Source: Sphaerosporella brunnea (Eukaryota > Ascomycota > Pezizomycetes > Pezizales > Pyronemataceae). Taken from it: a stretch of 64,000 nt of DNA. The translations under genes and the position numbers were made by a program. Below the pieces are notes generated by a model. That model was given only the letters and a program-made list of their open reading frames with translations, searched no databases and was not told the origin of the DNA. The stretch lies in assembly GCA_008704415.1 (NCBI GenBank), contig VXIS01000228.1:16211-80210 (forward strand), given 5' to 3'. This document shows, piece after piece, positions 1 through 11,082 of this stretch; the stretch's first letter is position 1, and every line of letters starts with the position of its first letter.

Positions 1-1
1 T

Positions 2-145
2 GGTGGAAGCGGCGGTGGAAAAGATTGTGCCTATTGGAGGTCTCAGGGTTATCTGTGCTCGGAAGCTACCGGGCTGACGCGCTGGCGGAGAGGCCTGACA
101 CTGCTGGCAACGCTGATTGTGGGTATGCTGGCGATGGTGCTTTGA
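2..145 (+). CDS. C-terminal end of an unknown membrane-anchored protein (partial)
   Basis: Frame 2 is open from the window edge to a TGA at 143-145 and gives 47 residues. It starts Gly-rich (GGSGGGKDCAYW), has a short polar stretch with two Cys, and ends in a hydrophobic segment, LTLLATLIVGMLAMVL, directly before the stop. That is the layout of a C-terminal membrane anchor or of the last helix of a membrane protein, preceded by Arg residues (RWRRG). The family cannot be recognised from so short a piece, and the gene body lies outside the window. The frame choice rests on the hydrophobic tail only. Confidence 0.4.
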   Translation, partial: GGSGGGKDCAYWRSQGYLCSEATGLTRWRRGLTLLATLIVGMLAMVL

Positions 146-2335
146 GGCGCTCATGCATGATATTTAGTATTTAGGGGGTAGCACCGTGGGATTAGGAGTC
201 CAAGTGGGTAAACCCGAGTGCACACTGAGTCGAAAATCGGGGGGGGGGGGGGGGGGAGGGTGGGGGTCTTTTGGGTTCTGGCGTAAAGCGATGCGGAGTT
301 GGGGCTGGGTTGCTTTGGTTTTTTGTTCTGCGGGAGTTCGAATTCTTGTGCATATTTCTCAAAAAAAAAACCATCATCAGCTACTACAAGCATACACGTA
401 TGAAGAGTTCGAACGGGGCTTATACCCATATTCAGATTGGAAGTATGCTCAGTTCCAAAATGTAGTTGTGTGACAATTGTGTCAACTGTTAAGAGGAGCC
501 CCCTGGGGTTCAATGGAATCCATGAAGTGCGTTGCTTGAATCAATAGCTTGATCGGGTGATATCTCATGAATCTCATGCAGGGAAGACTAACCTTTCTCG
601 GGATGGTCGACGTTATGCAAACGCACTCTTTGGCACCGCATAAAAACATGGAGACCACCATCCAATCACGGTGGTATGATCTGCACACAAGCTCAGCCCT
701 TACAACACGTGCACGGGTCTCTCACTCGACAATCATCCAAGAGAGATGCCACCAGATGAATTCTTCCATTCCACACCGCGGACCCAGCTTCGTCCGAGTG
801 GCCGGCTATCCGGCCATTCCGCATTCCAAGACATTTCATTGTTTTGTGGGGGTGGGGGAGTGGGGGGCTGCAAGAGCGTCAAACGGCTTCCTGTGAAAAG
901 AATTCCGTTCCGAGAGCTGTGACTTTTTTTTTTCCACCGCCTTCGGCTTAGCCCGTGCTATCGGATCAGGGAGACGGCAGACAATAGAAATTCCTCAGCC
1001 ATTTGGATAGAATCCCAAGGGAACGAATCACGCCGCCAAAAGGCTTGTGCATACCTACCAAGGTACCTAGGTACTAAGTAGATACTCCTTTTGGGATTAT
1101 ATCTCTCGCGGATTTGGTCTTAGGAGTTCTCTTGGATGAGTTAGGGGCTACTTGTTGTTTAGACGTGCCGAGCCGTTAGCTAGTTAGCATTAGTGCAGGC
1201 ACCACGTTTTTGGGGCATAGGGGGCACATAGCCTATCGTGGGGGGATGCTAACTCCCGTCCGTGCACTGTTCTCGGAAACAGACGGGGCAAATCTGTTCA
1301 GATCCCGAGTCGGGATGCCCACAGCGCTGATCAGGGACTGCACTTTTACCGCGATTGCGGCACGATGAACCAACTGCGTTCCCACCCGCTGGAACGCTGG
1401 TACGGGCTACGGGACGAACCGGGGTAAACGGAGGTTCCGCCGCAAAATGGCATTCCAAAAAAGTTCACGATAACAGCGACACGACACGTGGCGGTGGTCT
1501 GAACTTGTGGTTGGAAGTTAACACTTGGAACATGTCTCGCTTCGACCCCTTGGCTGAAGCCGTCGAGAAGCGAACGAAAGACGCCACCATCAACGCCATC
1601 AACGCGCATCAGTTTCTGCCTCATGCCGCTGATCAGTGGAAGCACGCGCGGCCCGGGTATGTACCACTCACTTGGTGCTTGGACCCACGTGTGCCGTGTG
1701 CTTCTGAGAAAATCCACCCCCACGGAACTGCCCCTGCGCGCCCACTCTCGATTGGGATCCATGCGTGCGTGCCATCTGACATCTTGCATCTCTGCTTGGG
1801 CGTGGTCGTGCTCGAGGTGGGACCAAGCACCGCCAGCCTGCATAGCTGCCCATTCCGCGTGTTGGGGTCTGCATCGTGCACACATCACATCCAGCGTGCG
1901 GCGTCCATGATGAACGTGTGTGCCAGTACTTACCAAGTATGCAATGCACAAGTGGTTGCTTTGTCGCTGCCCCAGGGCCGTCTGGGCTGGCTGGGCCGTC
2001 TGACCGGTCCTCCAGGCTCATGCACTGAGTACTCTGTGTTATGCATGCTCGCCCTGCGGCGAACTGGAAACGGTTAGGCGTCAGCGAATCAGAGAGAATG
2101 GGACTGCAACGTGCCAGGCATCGCAACAACCCGACCTTCGGCAGCCATCTGTCGTGCCGCAATGCAATCTCATCGTTGCAGTGCGAGGACTTGCATCGGG
2201 TGCATACATCGTGATGTGGTCGAACCTTGCTTCCGTTTTTATACTCGCTGGGACCCCGCGCTTCTAGGGGACAACAAACAAAAAAAAAAAAAAAAAAAAA
2301 AAACTCTGGGAGGCAGGCAGATCACAGCATCCACA
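146..2335. other. Intergenic, no supported gene
   Basis: About 2.2 kb between the end of the left-edge gene and the methyltransferase gene. It holds a G homopolymer around 240-257 and a run of about 24 A just upstream of the next start codon (2280-2303). Open frames exist on both strands between 1346 and 2162, but they overlap each other and show no family resemblance or intron signals. I see no gene or RNA that I can support. Confidence 0.5.
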
Positions 2336-4631
2336 ATGGCACACTTCGTGTACAAGAAGAACTTACTCGACGAGAAAGTCCGCGACAAGTACCTCGACGA
2401 CCGCAACACTCTGCGGCGCGCACGGGAGGCCGGAATAATCGACTCGGACGGCTACAAGCATGCTAAGAAGCAGATCACGCCCCTCGAAATCCCACAGTCC
2501 GTGGACGCCACACCCAGCCGGCCCAGCAGGCCGGCAAGCACCCACTCGACCGGCAGCAAGTCCTCAACTGACTCTGTGATCCCGCCCGTGCCTCCGCTTC
2601 CTTTCTTGTCGTCGCCGCCTTCACCGACGAGGCGCAATGCGCCGAAGTTGAAGAAAGGCAGCATATTCGATAGGAATAATCCTATGAGGCTCTACAAACC
2701 GGAAGCCCAGACCGAAGAGCAAAGAGAAGCGTTGAGGGCCCAGAGGAAGGAACAGATTCGGCAGTTGGAACAGTATGGAGATAATGACAGGCCTTCGATG
2801 GACACTTTCAGAGCCCCAGAAGAATTCCAACGTCACTTTGGCTCCATCTCTGGATCCAGCACCTCGTCGAAACCTTCAAAGCGGCGCGGAATATTCCGAT
2901 CACCGAGCTTCCCAGCCCAAGATACCCCTCGAAATCTGCCACCTGTTGATCCTCTCTTCGACTCTCTTTCTCGGTATTCCTCTGCCAGTCAGGAGCCGAC
3001 CGATTATCCCCTCTGCCATGCCTCTCGTTCGGCTTCCGTGTCATCCTCCTCCCAGGGTTCACGGGTCTCTCGTACCCGAAAGCACAGCGTGGCAACAACT
3101 CTTAACTCATCCGCCTCTCCAAAATCCCCAGTCGACGAACCGCAAACATGGGCGGATCGCATTCTTTTCGGGGTCAAGGAAAACTTCAAGGAGAATCTGA
3201 AGGAAGCGAAGGAACAGGCCGCCATAGCCCCAATCTTTCCGCTCATACTGGGCATGCACACACCACGACGCCATTCTTTTTGTTCGCAGGATCGTCCTCT
3301 CACCGCTGCTTCCAGACCGCCTGCTGCAAAGCGGTCTACCACATCTTCCCTGTACTCGCAAGAGAGGTGGGGTCAAATGGATACCGAACTGCCCTATGGA
3401 CTTTCTACCGGTTTCGATGCGAATTACACTCCGCCATCGATGTTGTTGTTGGATCTTTACACTTCTTTGCTGTCTCATTTCGAGTCAACGCCTCGGATAT
3501 TTGGATATGCAAAGGACGAAGAATACAAGGCCAGCTCGGCCAGCATTGCGGGCTCCGATATAGATCCACCACATCCAGGCCACTTGGTCGTGCTTGACGA
3601 CGAGTTGGAGGAAACAAAGTCAGTGCTCAAGAAGCGTGCATGGTTTTCTATGGCGGTGAAATGGTTGTATTTTGGTCGGATTCTCTTTTCGCCTGGCCAC
3701 CATCTCCTGAGACTCAATACCGGCGAAGATAAGGGGCGGCCAACGACAGGGGAGGAGCTGCACGTGCTTGACCTCGATGGCCCTGCAATAGGTATGCTTC
3801 TATTCATAAATTTAGTTCTAGCAATATTCTTACTCCTCTTCAGCGGACTGGGCCTGGCATGCCGCGCTTGAATACCCAGATGCATTTATTTACGTCACTA
3901 CGTCGATTGGCAGCGGCTTCAACACTCCCGTGACGCCTTTTACCAGCGAAATTGCTTGTCCGCCCAACCAGCGTCGGATCCAGATCTCAGCTGGCCACAA
4001 TTCCCTCTCGCCCCTAGTCACCGGAAGCATGGATGTCATCTCGTCGCGATTCCTACCAGCTTTTCTCCCGAAGGATGGCTGGCTGCCGCTCATCCTCGAG
4101 TGCCACCGAGTGCTTAAGCATGACGGCTACCTCGAACTTTCGATCCTCGATCCGGTAATGAACGATATGGGCCCGCTCATGCGCTCCTGGATCCTGGACA
4201 ACATCCTGTCGGACCCCAACCACCCGCGCTCCTTCGACATCATGCCCAGCAAAACAGTCCTGCAAGCGCTTAAGGAAGCTGGCTTCGGCGAAATCAACAA
4301 AGTGTGGATGTGGATGCCGGCGACCAGCGTGGGCGACGAGCTCAGCACGGTGACCAGCAGCATCGGCCGTTATCTTTACGACGAGCTCTACTGCCCTAGA
4401 CCGCAGACACCAGACGAAGAAGAGGAGGAGGCCAGGGGAAATAACCCCAGAAAACATTATCAGAGCGAGGTCTGGATGGATCAGGAGATCATGGAGGAGT
4501 GCAGGAAGTACAATACGGCGTTCCGGTGGCTGAAGGTTTATGTAAAGAAGCCGTCGGTGGTGCAGCCGGAGTCTGTGGCTGCTGCACTAAAAGCTGCGGC
4601 CGAGAGGTTGGAAATAGGGAATGCTTATTAG
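2336..4631 (+). CDS. Fungal SAM-dependent methyltransferase-fold protein with long disordered N-terminus
   Basis: Two exons, 2336-3791 and 3844-4631, joined across a 52-base GT-AG intron, give 747 residues. Residues 1-330 or so are Ser/Pro/Arg-rich and probably disordered. The C-terminal third has a class I methyltransferase core: the glycine-loop region reads HVLDLDGPAIADWAWH, with the splice junction inside it, and a later strand and post-motif read ILECHRVLKHDGYLEL, as in many SAM methyltransferases. DLDGPA is a somewhat altered form of the usual DxGxG loop, so SAM binding is likely but not certain. The start is the first ATG after the upstream A-run. Substrate and pathway are unknown; related proteins are annotated in filamentous fungi as methyltransferase-domain proteins. 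The protein ends in a helical basic/acidic tail after RWLKVYVKKP. Confidence 0.8.
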
Positions 4632-5028
4632 TTTGAGCGTGTTTTTTTTTGGTTGGGCTCATGGTTGGTGTTATGGAGTTTTGGAAAATGTGCTGGCTTG
4701 TCAGGGATACCAAGGTTGTTCATGTATGGTTTTGGATAGTGTCTCTGTAGACTGAGAGGAAATTTTAAGCGCCAATGTGCGCCTTAATTCGAATGAGCGG
4801 GCGAGAGTGAATTGGGATGGGTTAATTCTGCCTGGCAGTTGTGTAAGCGGTGTTTATACATACCTCGTCACTTGGTGCGGTGTATACACGGTTGAATTTC
4901 CATGCATCAATGTTTAGTCTCTGTCACTCCTATGCTTTGCCACGGGTATGTTTTAGGGTTTGGGTAGATTGAAAGACACGCCCTCGCTTTCCAGCACTTC
5001 GACAGCAAGCGGTGTGGTCTAAAAGCCT
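4632..5028. other. Convergent 3' intergenic region
   Basis: About 400 bases between the 3' ends of the methyltransferase gene (plus) and the Atg16 gene (minus). AT-moderate, with T-runs just after the methyltransferase stop that could be 3' UTR. No gene or repeat seen. Confidence 0.5.
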
Positions 5029-5564
5029 TCACTCCCATTTACTAGCTCTATTCATTTCGTCAGCCTCCTCCCGCTTCAACTTCATCCAGCGATCCAGCAG
5101 GTCAGTATTATCCTTCCGCAAGGCGTCCTCTCTCTGCAAGGCCATATTAAGCTCCAGCTCCAAGGCGACGTTCTCATCCTGCACCTTCTGGAACTGGCGG
5201 TCCTTCGCGGCGCGCTCCTCGAGGAGATCCTTGACCCGCCGCTCCAGCCGTTGGCGCTCCTTCTCCGCGGATGAAACGCCGTCCCCGCCCCCGCGCCCCT
5301 CCCCCTCTCCCTCTCCCCGCGGGGAAGGGGTGCGCGCGAGTTTGAGCGCGAGCGCGTGGTCTGGGAAGGAGGGAAGGGGTTAGAGAGAGCAGCAGGAAGG
5401 GGGGGGGGGGGCGGAGAGAAGGGTTGTGGCTTACAGGCCGTGATGATCTCGTCCAGTCCTTTTTCGCGCCGATCGCGCGCTTCGAGATCGCTGGCGAACT
5501 TGGTGTACCAGGGGCTGCCGCCGCCGCCGCCGCTGGTGGGTTGGCCCCGCAACGAGGTGGCCAT
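5029..5564 (-). CDS. atg16: Autophagy protein Atg16 (short fungal form)
   Basis: Two exons (5435-5564 and 5029-5360) around a 74-base GT-AG intron with a C-rich 3' tract give 153 residues. The N-terminus, MATSLRGQPTSGGGGG then SPWYTKFASDLEARDRREK, resembles the Atg5-binding helix region of Atg16. A Gly/Pro-rich linker follows, then a long coiled coil from about residue 75 (KERQRLERRVKDLLEERAA and following). The C-terminus reads DLLDRWMKLKREEADEMNRA, the conserved end of the fungal Atg16 coiled-coil domain. Like yeast Atg16 and unlike animal ATG16L1 it has no WD40 repeats. In the known pathway it dimerises and binds Atg12-Atg5 to form the E3-like complex that lipidates Atg8 at the phagophore. 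The assignment is from recognisable motifs and length. Confidence 0.75.
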
Positions 5565-5710
5565 GAGCGGGAGATAGATGATGATGCGCCGTTGAGAAGT
5601 TATCTAGAGGTGTGGTTGAGGTGGTGACGTATGTATTTTACACGTGCAATATTAAATTCAAAACTAGCTAAGCGCGCGCGTTTGTTGTTAACTTTGACCG
5701 CACCAATGCA

Positions 5711-5830
5711 TACCGTAGAGATTCGGTACTAAGGCAATGTGGCAAAGTCACTGCGCTCCGTGGAGAAGTCACTCAGCCTCGTGGGCAAAGTGACTTAGCC
5801 ACATTGCCTTAGTACCGAATCTCTATGGTA
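5711..5830. mobile_element. Hairpin MITE, family 1, copy 1 (complete)
   Basis: 120 bases, TA-CCGTAGAGATTCGGTACT to AGTACCGAATCTCTATGG-TA. The two arms match over about 40 bases with only a few mismatches, and TA at both ends fits a TA target duplication as made by Tc1/mariner-type transposases. The inside is made of alternating AGTCACT and AGTGACT units roughly 20 bases apart, so almost the whole element can fold as one hairpin. No coding capacity. It lies 147 bases upstream of the Atg16 start. Other copies: 8164, 33004, 33239, 46339 and a piece at 27689. Confidence 0.8.
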
Positions 5831-5990
5831 ATAAAAACCGACACCAAACTGTTGGCACAAGCGCGTGTCTTCCAAATAAGTAAGTAAGTACTTATATTAT
5901 AGGGAGTTGGCAGAGAACTTTTCCCGTTAAACATCGAAGGGTCAAAATTCCATCCATCCCCAACAACGACAAGAACAAGCTACATCCATC

Positions 5991-6218
5991 TCAGCACATC
6001 GGCTTCCCCCTCTTCCCCCCCTTCACCACCGCATTCTTAGGCTCCTCAAGGCCTGTACACTCCCTGCAGCGAACGTGTCCACACTCGATACACTTCGGCC
6101 CCGCGGCGTCACACTCCTCCCCCTTCTTCGGGGGAACAACAACCTGGTTGGTTCTGCATCTGTGGCAGCACCAGAATTCGTACGCTTTCTTGGGTGCGGG
6201 TTTGTTGGGGGTGCCCAT
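5991..6218 (-). CDS. Small Cys-rich zinc-binding protein, hypothetical
   Basis: Single-exon frame of 75 residues from an ATG at 6218. It has a basic Pro/Lys-rich start (MGTPNKPAPKKAYEFW) and then Cys pairs CCHRC, C, CIEC and CREC spaced like two small zinc ribbons. It ends Lys-rich with a terminal Cys (GKRGKPMC). Coding is supported by the regular Cys spacing and by a T-run just upstream of the ATG that would fit a 5' UTR. Small proteins of this layout (about 70-90 residues, paired CxxC) are common unnamed genes in Pezizomycotina. The function is unknown; zinc binding is inferred. Confidence 0.5.
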   Translation of the reverse strand: MGTPNKPAPKKAYEFWCCHRCRTNQVVVPPKKGEECDAAGPKCIECGHVRCRECTGLEEPKNAVVKGGKRGKPMC

Positions 6219-6710
6219 TTTTTTTGTAGTTGGTTAGGGATGGTATGGGAGGGGATGGGGATGGGAAGGCGGGTTTATGTAAGGAATGAGTCGGGCTTCG
6301 TGTCGAGCAGAGGGCTCTAGAATGATGGATTGATGGCCGGGAGTTGGTGCGTATTGGTTGAACCAGAAAGAGTATAGATCCTTTGGGCCATTGGGGGATG
6401 GGAACATGTTGGATTCACTCTTCTGGACAACTCTTCGAGTAGATTCCGCTCTTGACTACTTCTGCGACGTTGAGTATCTTGCCCAGTTTTTCTCGTGATG
6501 GCATCCGAACGGCCAACATGAGAGGGCGAGCCGCTAGGATTTTCCTTCAAGACGAGTATTGTCCTGATTGTGATGCGCGTGGTTCACAATCGCAGCAATC
6601 CAGAAAGTACGAATATATTCGGTGTATCACAACATGGTTCCGGCGCTCACAAAACGCCCACACCCCAAGGATAGCCAAAAAACAAAAAAAAAGGCAAAGA
6701 TGGCAAAAAC
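6219..6710. other. Intergenic between small zinc protein and Ubc6 gene
   Basis: About 490 bases upstream of the small Cys-rich gene (minus) and downstream of the Ubc6-like gene (minus). Contains an A-run near 6680-6690. Short overlapping frames show no recognisable protein. Confidence 0.5.
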
Positions 6711-7684
6711 TTAGTACACTCCCGGCAACCCTATAAACCGTTTCAGGAGGATGGCCACCAAAAGGAACAATATTGCCCAAATCAGTCGGTCCAGCCAGAA
6801 ATTCTCCTCCGGTGGCATTCGTATGTATGCCTGTTGCGCAGAGTGTGAGTCTAGGTGTGGGAACAGTGGCGTCTGTTGAGCCACAGCGTTTTGGCTCTGA
6901 CTAGGCAGCGGAGGCGGGGGTTGCGCAGGCTGTTCCGTCGGTGGTGTCGGCAATGGTGCCGGTGATTCTGAAGCGATGGGCGCTGTCGCTGCACTGTGAC
7001 TCTCGCCGGTAGATCCCTCCCCATCCTCCTTCTTCACCTTAAACCCGATCTTAAGTTCCTTGGGCGTCTCCTCCTCAATCCTGGCGTCCGCCCCACTCTT
7101 CTTAGCCGCCTCCTCGCTCTCTTTCAAAATCTCCAGGCTGCTTTGCCCACACGTTTCACATCTCCACTCTCTCGACTGGTCGGCTATCACGCGTCTCTGT
7201 TCTTCACTACACTCTAGCGCCCCCACCTGCCCGCCAGGCTCAGTCTCCATGAACCCCCGTAGCGCCACCACCGCAGTTCTCACACCCCACGCAGGTTGCC
7301 AAGTGTCTTCATGGAAATCCGAAATGCTGAGACATATCTCGCGATTTACTTCGAAGCGGCCGGACGGTGATAGGAAGCGGAAGGACGGTGGGCGCATCGG
7401 GTATGCAGGCGGGAGATTGATGCGGCCGTGATAGATGCCATTTGCATATGGGGTCTCAGGAGGACCCCGTAGCGTGAAGTGCCATTCGAAGAGGTTGTTT
7501 TCTAGCGGCGACGCGTGGTAGTCCGGAGACGGAGAGCTTGCGAGTTCAGCGGCTTCGCGAACTGCAGGCGCAAGAGCGCGTTAATACTGTGCGGCGCACA
7601 TGGATATATGAGAGGCGACTCACGTATCCGCTTTATTGTGGGAGATTTTTTGTTGTAGGTTGGAGTTTCGGAAACGGATGACAT
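6711..7684 (-). CDS. ubc6: Tail-anchored ER ubiquitin-conjugating enzyme E2 (Ubc6 / UBE2J class)
   Basis: Two exons (7624-7684 and 6711-7561) with a 62-base GTGAGT-CAG intron give 303 residues. The UBC fold is clear: KSPTIKRILREAAELA at the start, NNLFEWHFTLRGPPETPYA, YHGRINLPPAYPMRPPSF, and the active-site Cys in NREICLSISDFHEDTWQP, followed by WGVRTAVVALRGFM. After residue 160 come a CETC pair, a Glu/Lys-rich then Pro/Gln-rich linker and a C-terminal helix, LIWAILFLLVAILLKRF, typical of a tail anchor. These enzymes sit on the ER membrane facing the cytosol and ubiquitinate misfolded ER proteins (ERAD). The spacing of the catalytic Cys and the long tail fit the UBE2J1-like branch found in filamentous fungi. 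Confidence 0.9.
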
Positions 7685-7945
7685 GGTAGAGCTTAGTTAT
7701 AGCTGCCTCGGTGACTGGGCTAGCTGGCGCGGGAGTTGGTGGCGGAGGTAGTTTTGAAGGAGATTGAGTTATAGCAGGCGAGGGAGGGAGGGAGTTAATT
7801 TGTGGCAAAGATGAGTAGGTAATGATGTCGCGACCGATTTGACGAAAGGCAAAATATGTGTTGACTAAGCCATGTACTCCAACCAGTCGCGAAAACGGAG
7901 AAGGGGATCCTACTCACCTATATGAAATGGGTTGATTAGAGAGTG
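7685..7945. other. Upstream region of the Ubc6 gene
   Basis: Promoter-side DNA of the Ubc6-like gene with a GA-rich (on plus) stretch around 7740-7800. No gene seen. Confidence 0.4.
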
Positions 7946-8017
7946 TGCGATTTCAATATAAATCCCAAATGGACGATCGCAACCGAGGAGTCTTGGGGGA
8001 TTTATATTGATATCGCA
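7946..8017. repeat. Short near-perfect hairpin
   Basis: A 20-base arm, TGCGATTTCAATATAAATCC, is repeated inverted at the other end with one mismatch (arm ends at 8017), around a loop of about 30 bases. There is no coding and no similarity to the MITE family next to it. It may be the relic of another miniature element or a local palindrome. Confidence 0.6.
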
Positions 8018-8163
8018 AACCCGCCATCGTGGTGATGGTTATTAGGTGGCATCATTGGCATGTCAGCGTCCACCGGGTAACGGTTGCTGATGTAGCCAGC
8101 TAACCAGTCAAGCCTTGAATAGCAACATCACTCGACGAACCGAGTTTCGTCATTCTCAACCTC

Positions 8164-8274
8164 TACCGCGGAGATTCGGTACTAAGGCAATGTGGCTAAG
8201 TGACTTTGCCATGAGGCTGAGTGACTTCTCCACGGAGCGCAGTGACTTTGCCACATTACCGAATCTCTACGGTA
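8164..8274. mobile_element. Hairpin MITE, family 1, copy 2
   Basis: 111 bases bounded by TACCGCGGAGATTCGGTACT on the left and ACCGAATCTCTACGGTA on the right. The right arm lacks the 8-9 bases GCCTTAGT seen in copy 1, a small internal deletion. Internal AGTGACTTTGCC and GTGACTTCTCC units match the other copies, arranged in reverse order compared with copy 1. No coding. Confidence 0.8.
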
Positions 8275-9300
8275 ATGGGTTCTTAGTTCTGAATTGTGAT
8301 CACAATAAAACAAGCCGTGAAAATCGCGCTGGGAGATGCTTCCAAAGCGACATATGATTTTAAATTGCAGCGGTTGTCGACTGTAAACATTTTTGCATCG
8401 GACAACATTGTCCAACCGTTTTTGAAAACGTCTCAGTGGCATTTTGTTGCTAGCACGTCAGCGGAAGAAAGCTACAGACAGCAAGGCAGCATGGTAGCAA
8501 GGCTAGCCATCATCGCCATTGTTGAAGCTTCACACGATGAGGAGATGATCAGGGATGATCAAGCAGACGTCAGGCGGGCCCCACTCCCGCACCCACGCCC
8601 GCAGAATCCCGGGGGCTTCAGTTTTCCACCTAAAATCAAAAGAGGGAACCTGCAGGTCTCGCAGCAATTTGGCGAAGTTGGATTTCCCAAGGCAGTTTGA
8701 CATTATACTGTGTTGTAAATGTTTTTCCGCCACAGGCGATTAGTAGATGGCTTTTTTTCCTCGCCAGTTGTTGATCCATGATTTCAAGCTTGAAAAGATC
8801 TTGTATTTTCAGGACGTTTTGCCGGCGAAGGCATCTCTCCGGCATTGGACACTTTCCTTGCACAGACGCTTTGCCCAATTACAACGTCCAACTTCACAGG
8901 AGCATCGGAGATGCTGTGGAGACGCTCCGCCAACGTTTATCCACGTCGAGCACCCACCAGGGGGGGCATACCAGAAAAGATATTGCAAGGCGGAGAGTCG
9001 AGAGTCGAGACGGAGTGATACACCGTGAGGCCACAACGCCCTCATAGTTGTTGATCACAGAAGCATGACTTTAAGTTGTAAAACTCAAATTGTGACAGGT
9101 AGATACATGTAAGTAACTGGGTATGTACTTCGGCCCGTGCTTACTTAAACCCAGCTCATCCTCATGAGAGACAAAGCACCTCGTCCTTTCATTCTTTCAA
9201 CTTTTGGCCTCCCAGCCAATAACTCGACTTGCTACAGAAGTCCAGAAACAAGCCGCTCTTTGACGGTCTCGTGCTCCCGCTACTCTGATTATAAGCTACC
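8275..9300. other. Gene-free stretch between MITEs
   Basis: About 1 kb with short frames on both strands but no recognisable protein, no intron pattern and no RNA gene. It ends in a 30-base sequence starting CCCGTGCTTACTTAAA (9134) that recurs as a direct repeat near 9578, between the two hAT-like MITEs. Confidence 0.4.
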
Positions 9301-9558
9301 AAGTGTTCTCGATAGCCAGCTTAAAGAACCATGGAAGCCGGGCTGGTTAAAGAAGCCAGCCGGCTTCAAAGCCGGCTTCAAAGCCTGCAGACGGGCGGGC
9401 TTTAAAGCGTGTCCTTAGAAATTACCCGTGCATGATCCTGATGCTCCTGTTGCAGGGACCCGTGTAGTGCGGGCCTGACCCTGCTCTCTTGGGACTGGCA
9501 ACTCAAACACTGACAGTGATAAACAGCCCGTCGGCTTGGCTGGCTATCGAGAACACTA
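9301..9558. mobile_element. hAT-like MITE, copy A
   Basis: 258 bases with terminal inverted repeats AGTGTTCTCGATAGCCAGC and GCTGGCTATCGAGAACACT. The inside is low-complexity and rich in GGC/GCC words (GCCGGCTTCAAAGCCGGC twice in tandem). The ends match copy B (9621-9929). No clear target duplication remains, so this copy is the older or rearranged one. No coding. Confidence 0.65.
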
Positions 9559-9620
9559 GTACTGAAGCTGCCTCAGACCCGTGCTTACTTAAACTCAGAT
9601 CATCCTCTCCCGATACATAA

Positions 9621-9929
9621 CAGTGTTCCTAATAGCCAGTCCGCCCGTCAGACTGATCAAAAAAAACGGGCTGGCTGGCGGGCTTCCAGCGGGTGCAGGG
9701 ATCATGCGCTATGGAACAACAGCTACACAGAAACACTCTTCAGTTTCTTCAGTTTACGACGTAACTAGGTCAAACTGATGGTTGCATGACAGGTTCACCT
9801 CAGTCGAAAGTTCTTGGCAGCCCGACAGCCCGCCAGCCAGCCCGTCGTGATTTTTAGACAGCCGGGCTGTTGCCTTTTGGCAGCCCGCCCGCACAGCCGG
9901 GCTTTTTGGGCCGGCTATTAGGAACACTG
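9621..9929. mobile_element. hAT-type MITE, copy B, with intact 8-base target duplication
   Basis: 309 bases beginning CAGTGTTCCTAATAGCC and ending GGCTATTAGGAACACTG. It is flanked on both sides by ATACATAA (9613-9620 and 9930-9937). An 8-base duplication with CAG...CTG-type ends is the signature of hAT superfamily transposition. The inside holds repeated GGGCTGGCTGGCGGGCT-like and GCCCGCCAGCCAGCCCG words that are themselves inverted, so the element can fold extensively. It has no transposase. Confidence 0.8.
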
Positions 9930-9937
9930 ATACATAA

Positions 9938-11082
9938 TAACCTAGTACTGGGGGGCCTGGAGATCTACTCAGCCCCCCAGAAGCCAAATGCTTACGGAAA
10001 ACCTTTTGACTTCCGGTACACCCGCCGGGCAACATGCTCCTGAGGAGATGCAAGGCGTCGACACCTGAACCTCGCTTCTCTACATAAAGATCTTTGCTCG
10101 TATCTACCGTTTCATGACCTAATACGCGCCTACGCCACTTCCAAGTGTTTGGCGCCCCCCGCCCCCCCCCTAACTCAACGGCTAGCGATAACGGCGGGTG
10201 TAGTTTCCGTCAATGTCTACTTTTCTATCCAGCAGCGGAGCAACTACTCTACTCTAATCTACCAAGACCCTTCCCAGGCTCCCCTCCAGATCCCTTCATC
10301 CCATCGTCCCGCCAGCAGTTATGTACGTACTCTACAGCTGCCAAATGCCACCCGCATGATATCGGTTCGTCTGGGCACTTTTTTTGACACATGTAAGGGA
10401 ACGATGGGAGGACAAGAGGTCCTTTGTTATGAAGCATGTATGCATGGGTATGCTTTATGTCAGTTCTGCTTTCAAGTAGGGACACACTGGACACACGGCT
10501 GGGACTTTCAGTCTCAGCCCCGAGCTGAATGGCATCACCCAACCATGATCACCTCGAACGCAGCATTCGCAAGAAGAACTTTAATATAGTTACAACCCCT
10601 AGCAAAAAAAAAAAAAAAAAATTAAAATTGGGGGAACAACAAGGTACATACAACCACAGCGCTAACAGTAGCTACCGTTAAGCCATGACAAAAAAAATAA
10701 AAGAAAGAAAAGTGCGAAATCCCCGTCCCAAATACCACTTCCAACCAATCCTCCAAATCACCACCTCCACCTGTTTCTTAAATGGAGTGAGATGCTTTTC
10801 TTTTTTAAAAAAAAATCGATGACGATGAGTCGAGAACCGGCCGAGTCTTCGCCGAATAAAACCGAGAGGAGGAGGATTGTTTTTTTTAAAAAAAAACGAG
10901 AGGCAATCGATGGATTGAAGAAAAAAACGGGGGTCGTATCGTTTCGACGGGAGTCGCACTTCGTAACTCAAGGAGAGGCGAAAAAAAATAATCTTTTTTT
11001 GGATTTTTTTTTTTTTTTTTATTCTGTCGAGATCTTAACAGATCGTGCACATCCACCCTATATATCAAACCTCAATTAGCCC
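9938..11082. other. Gene-free stretch with homopolymer tracts
   Basis: About 1.1 kb with several A/T runs (near 10603-10620, 10800, 10880, 11000-11020). Part of it may be an intron or 3' region of the small minus-strand gene that starts at 11217, but I could not find a convincing downstream exon. Confidence 0.35.

Noticed and set aside
1346..2162. Overlapping long open frames on both strands (up to 240 codons)
   Set aside because: They overlap each other, have no family motifs, Cys/His/Trp-rich noise composition and no intron logic.
8296..8700. 134-codon plus-strand frame
   Set aside because: No motif; overlaps antisense frames and starts with an ATT or similar codon beside a MITE.
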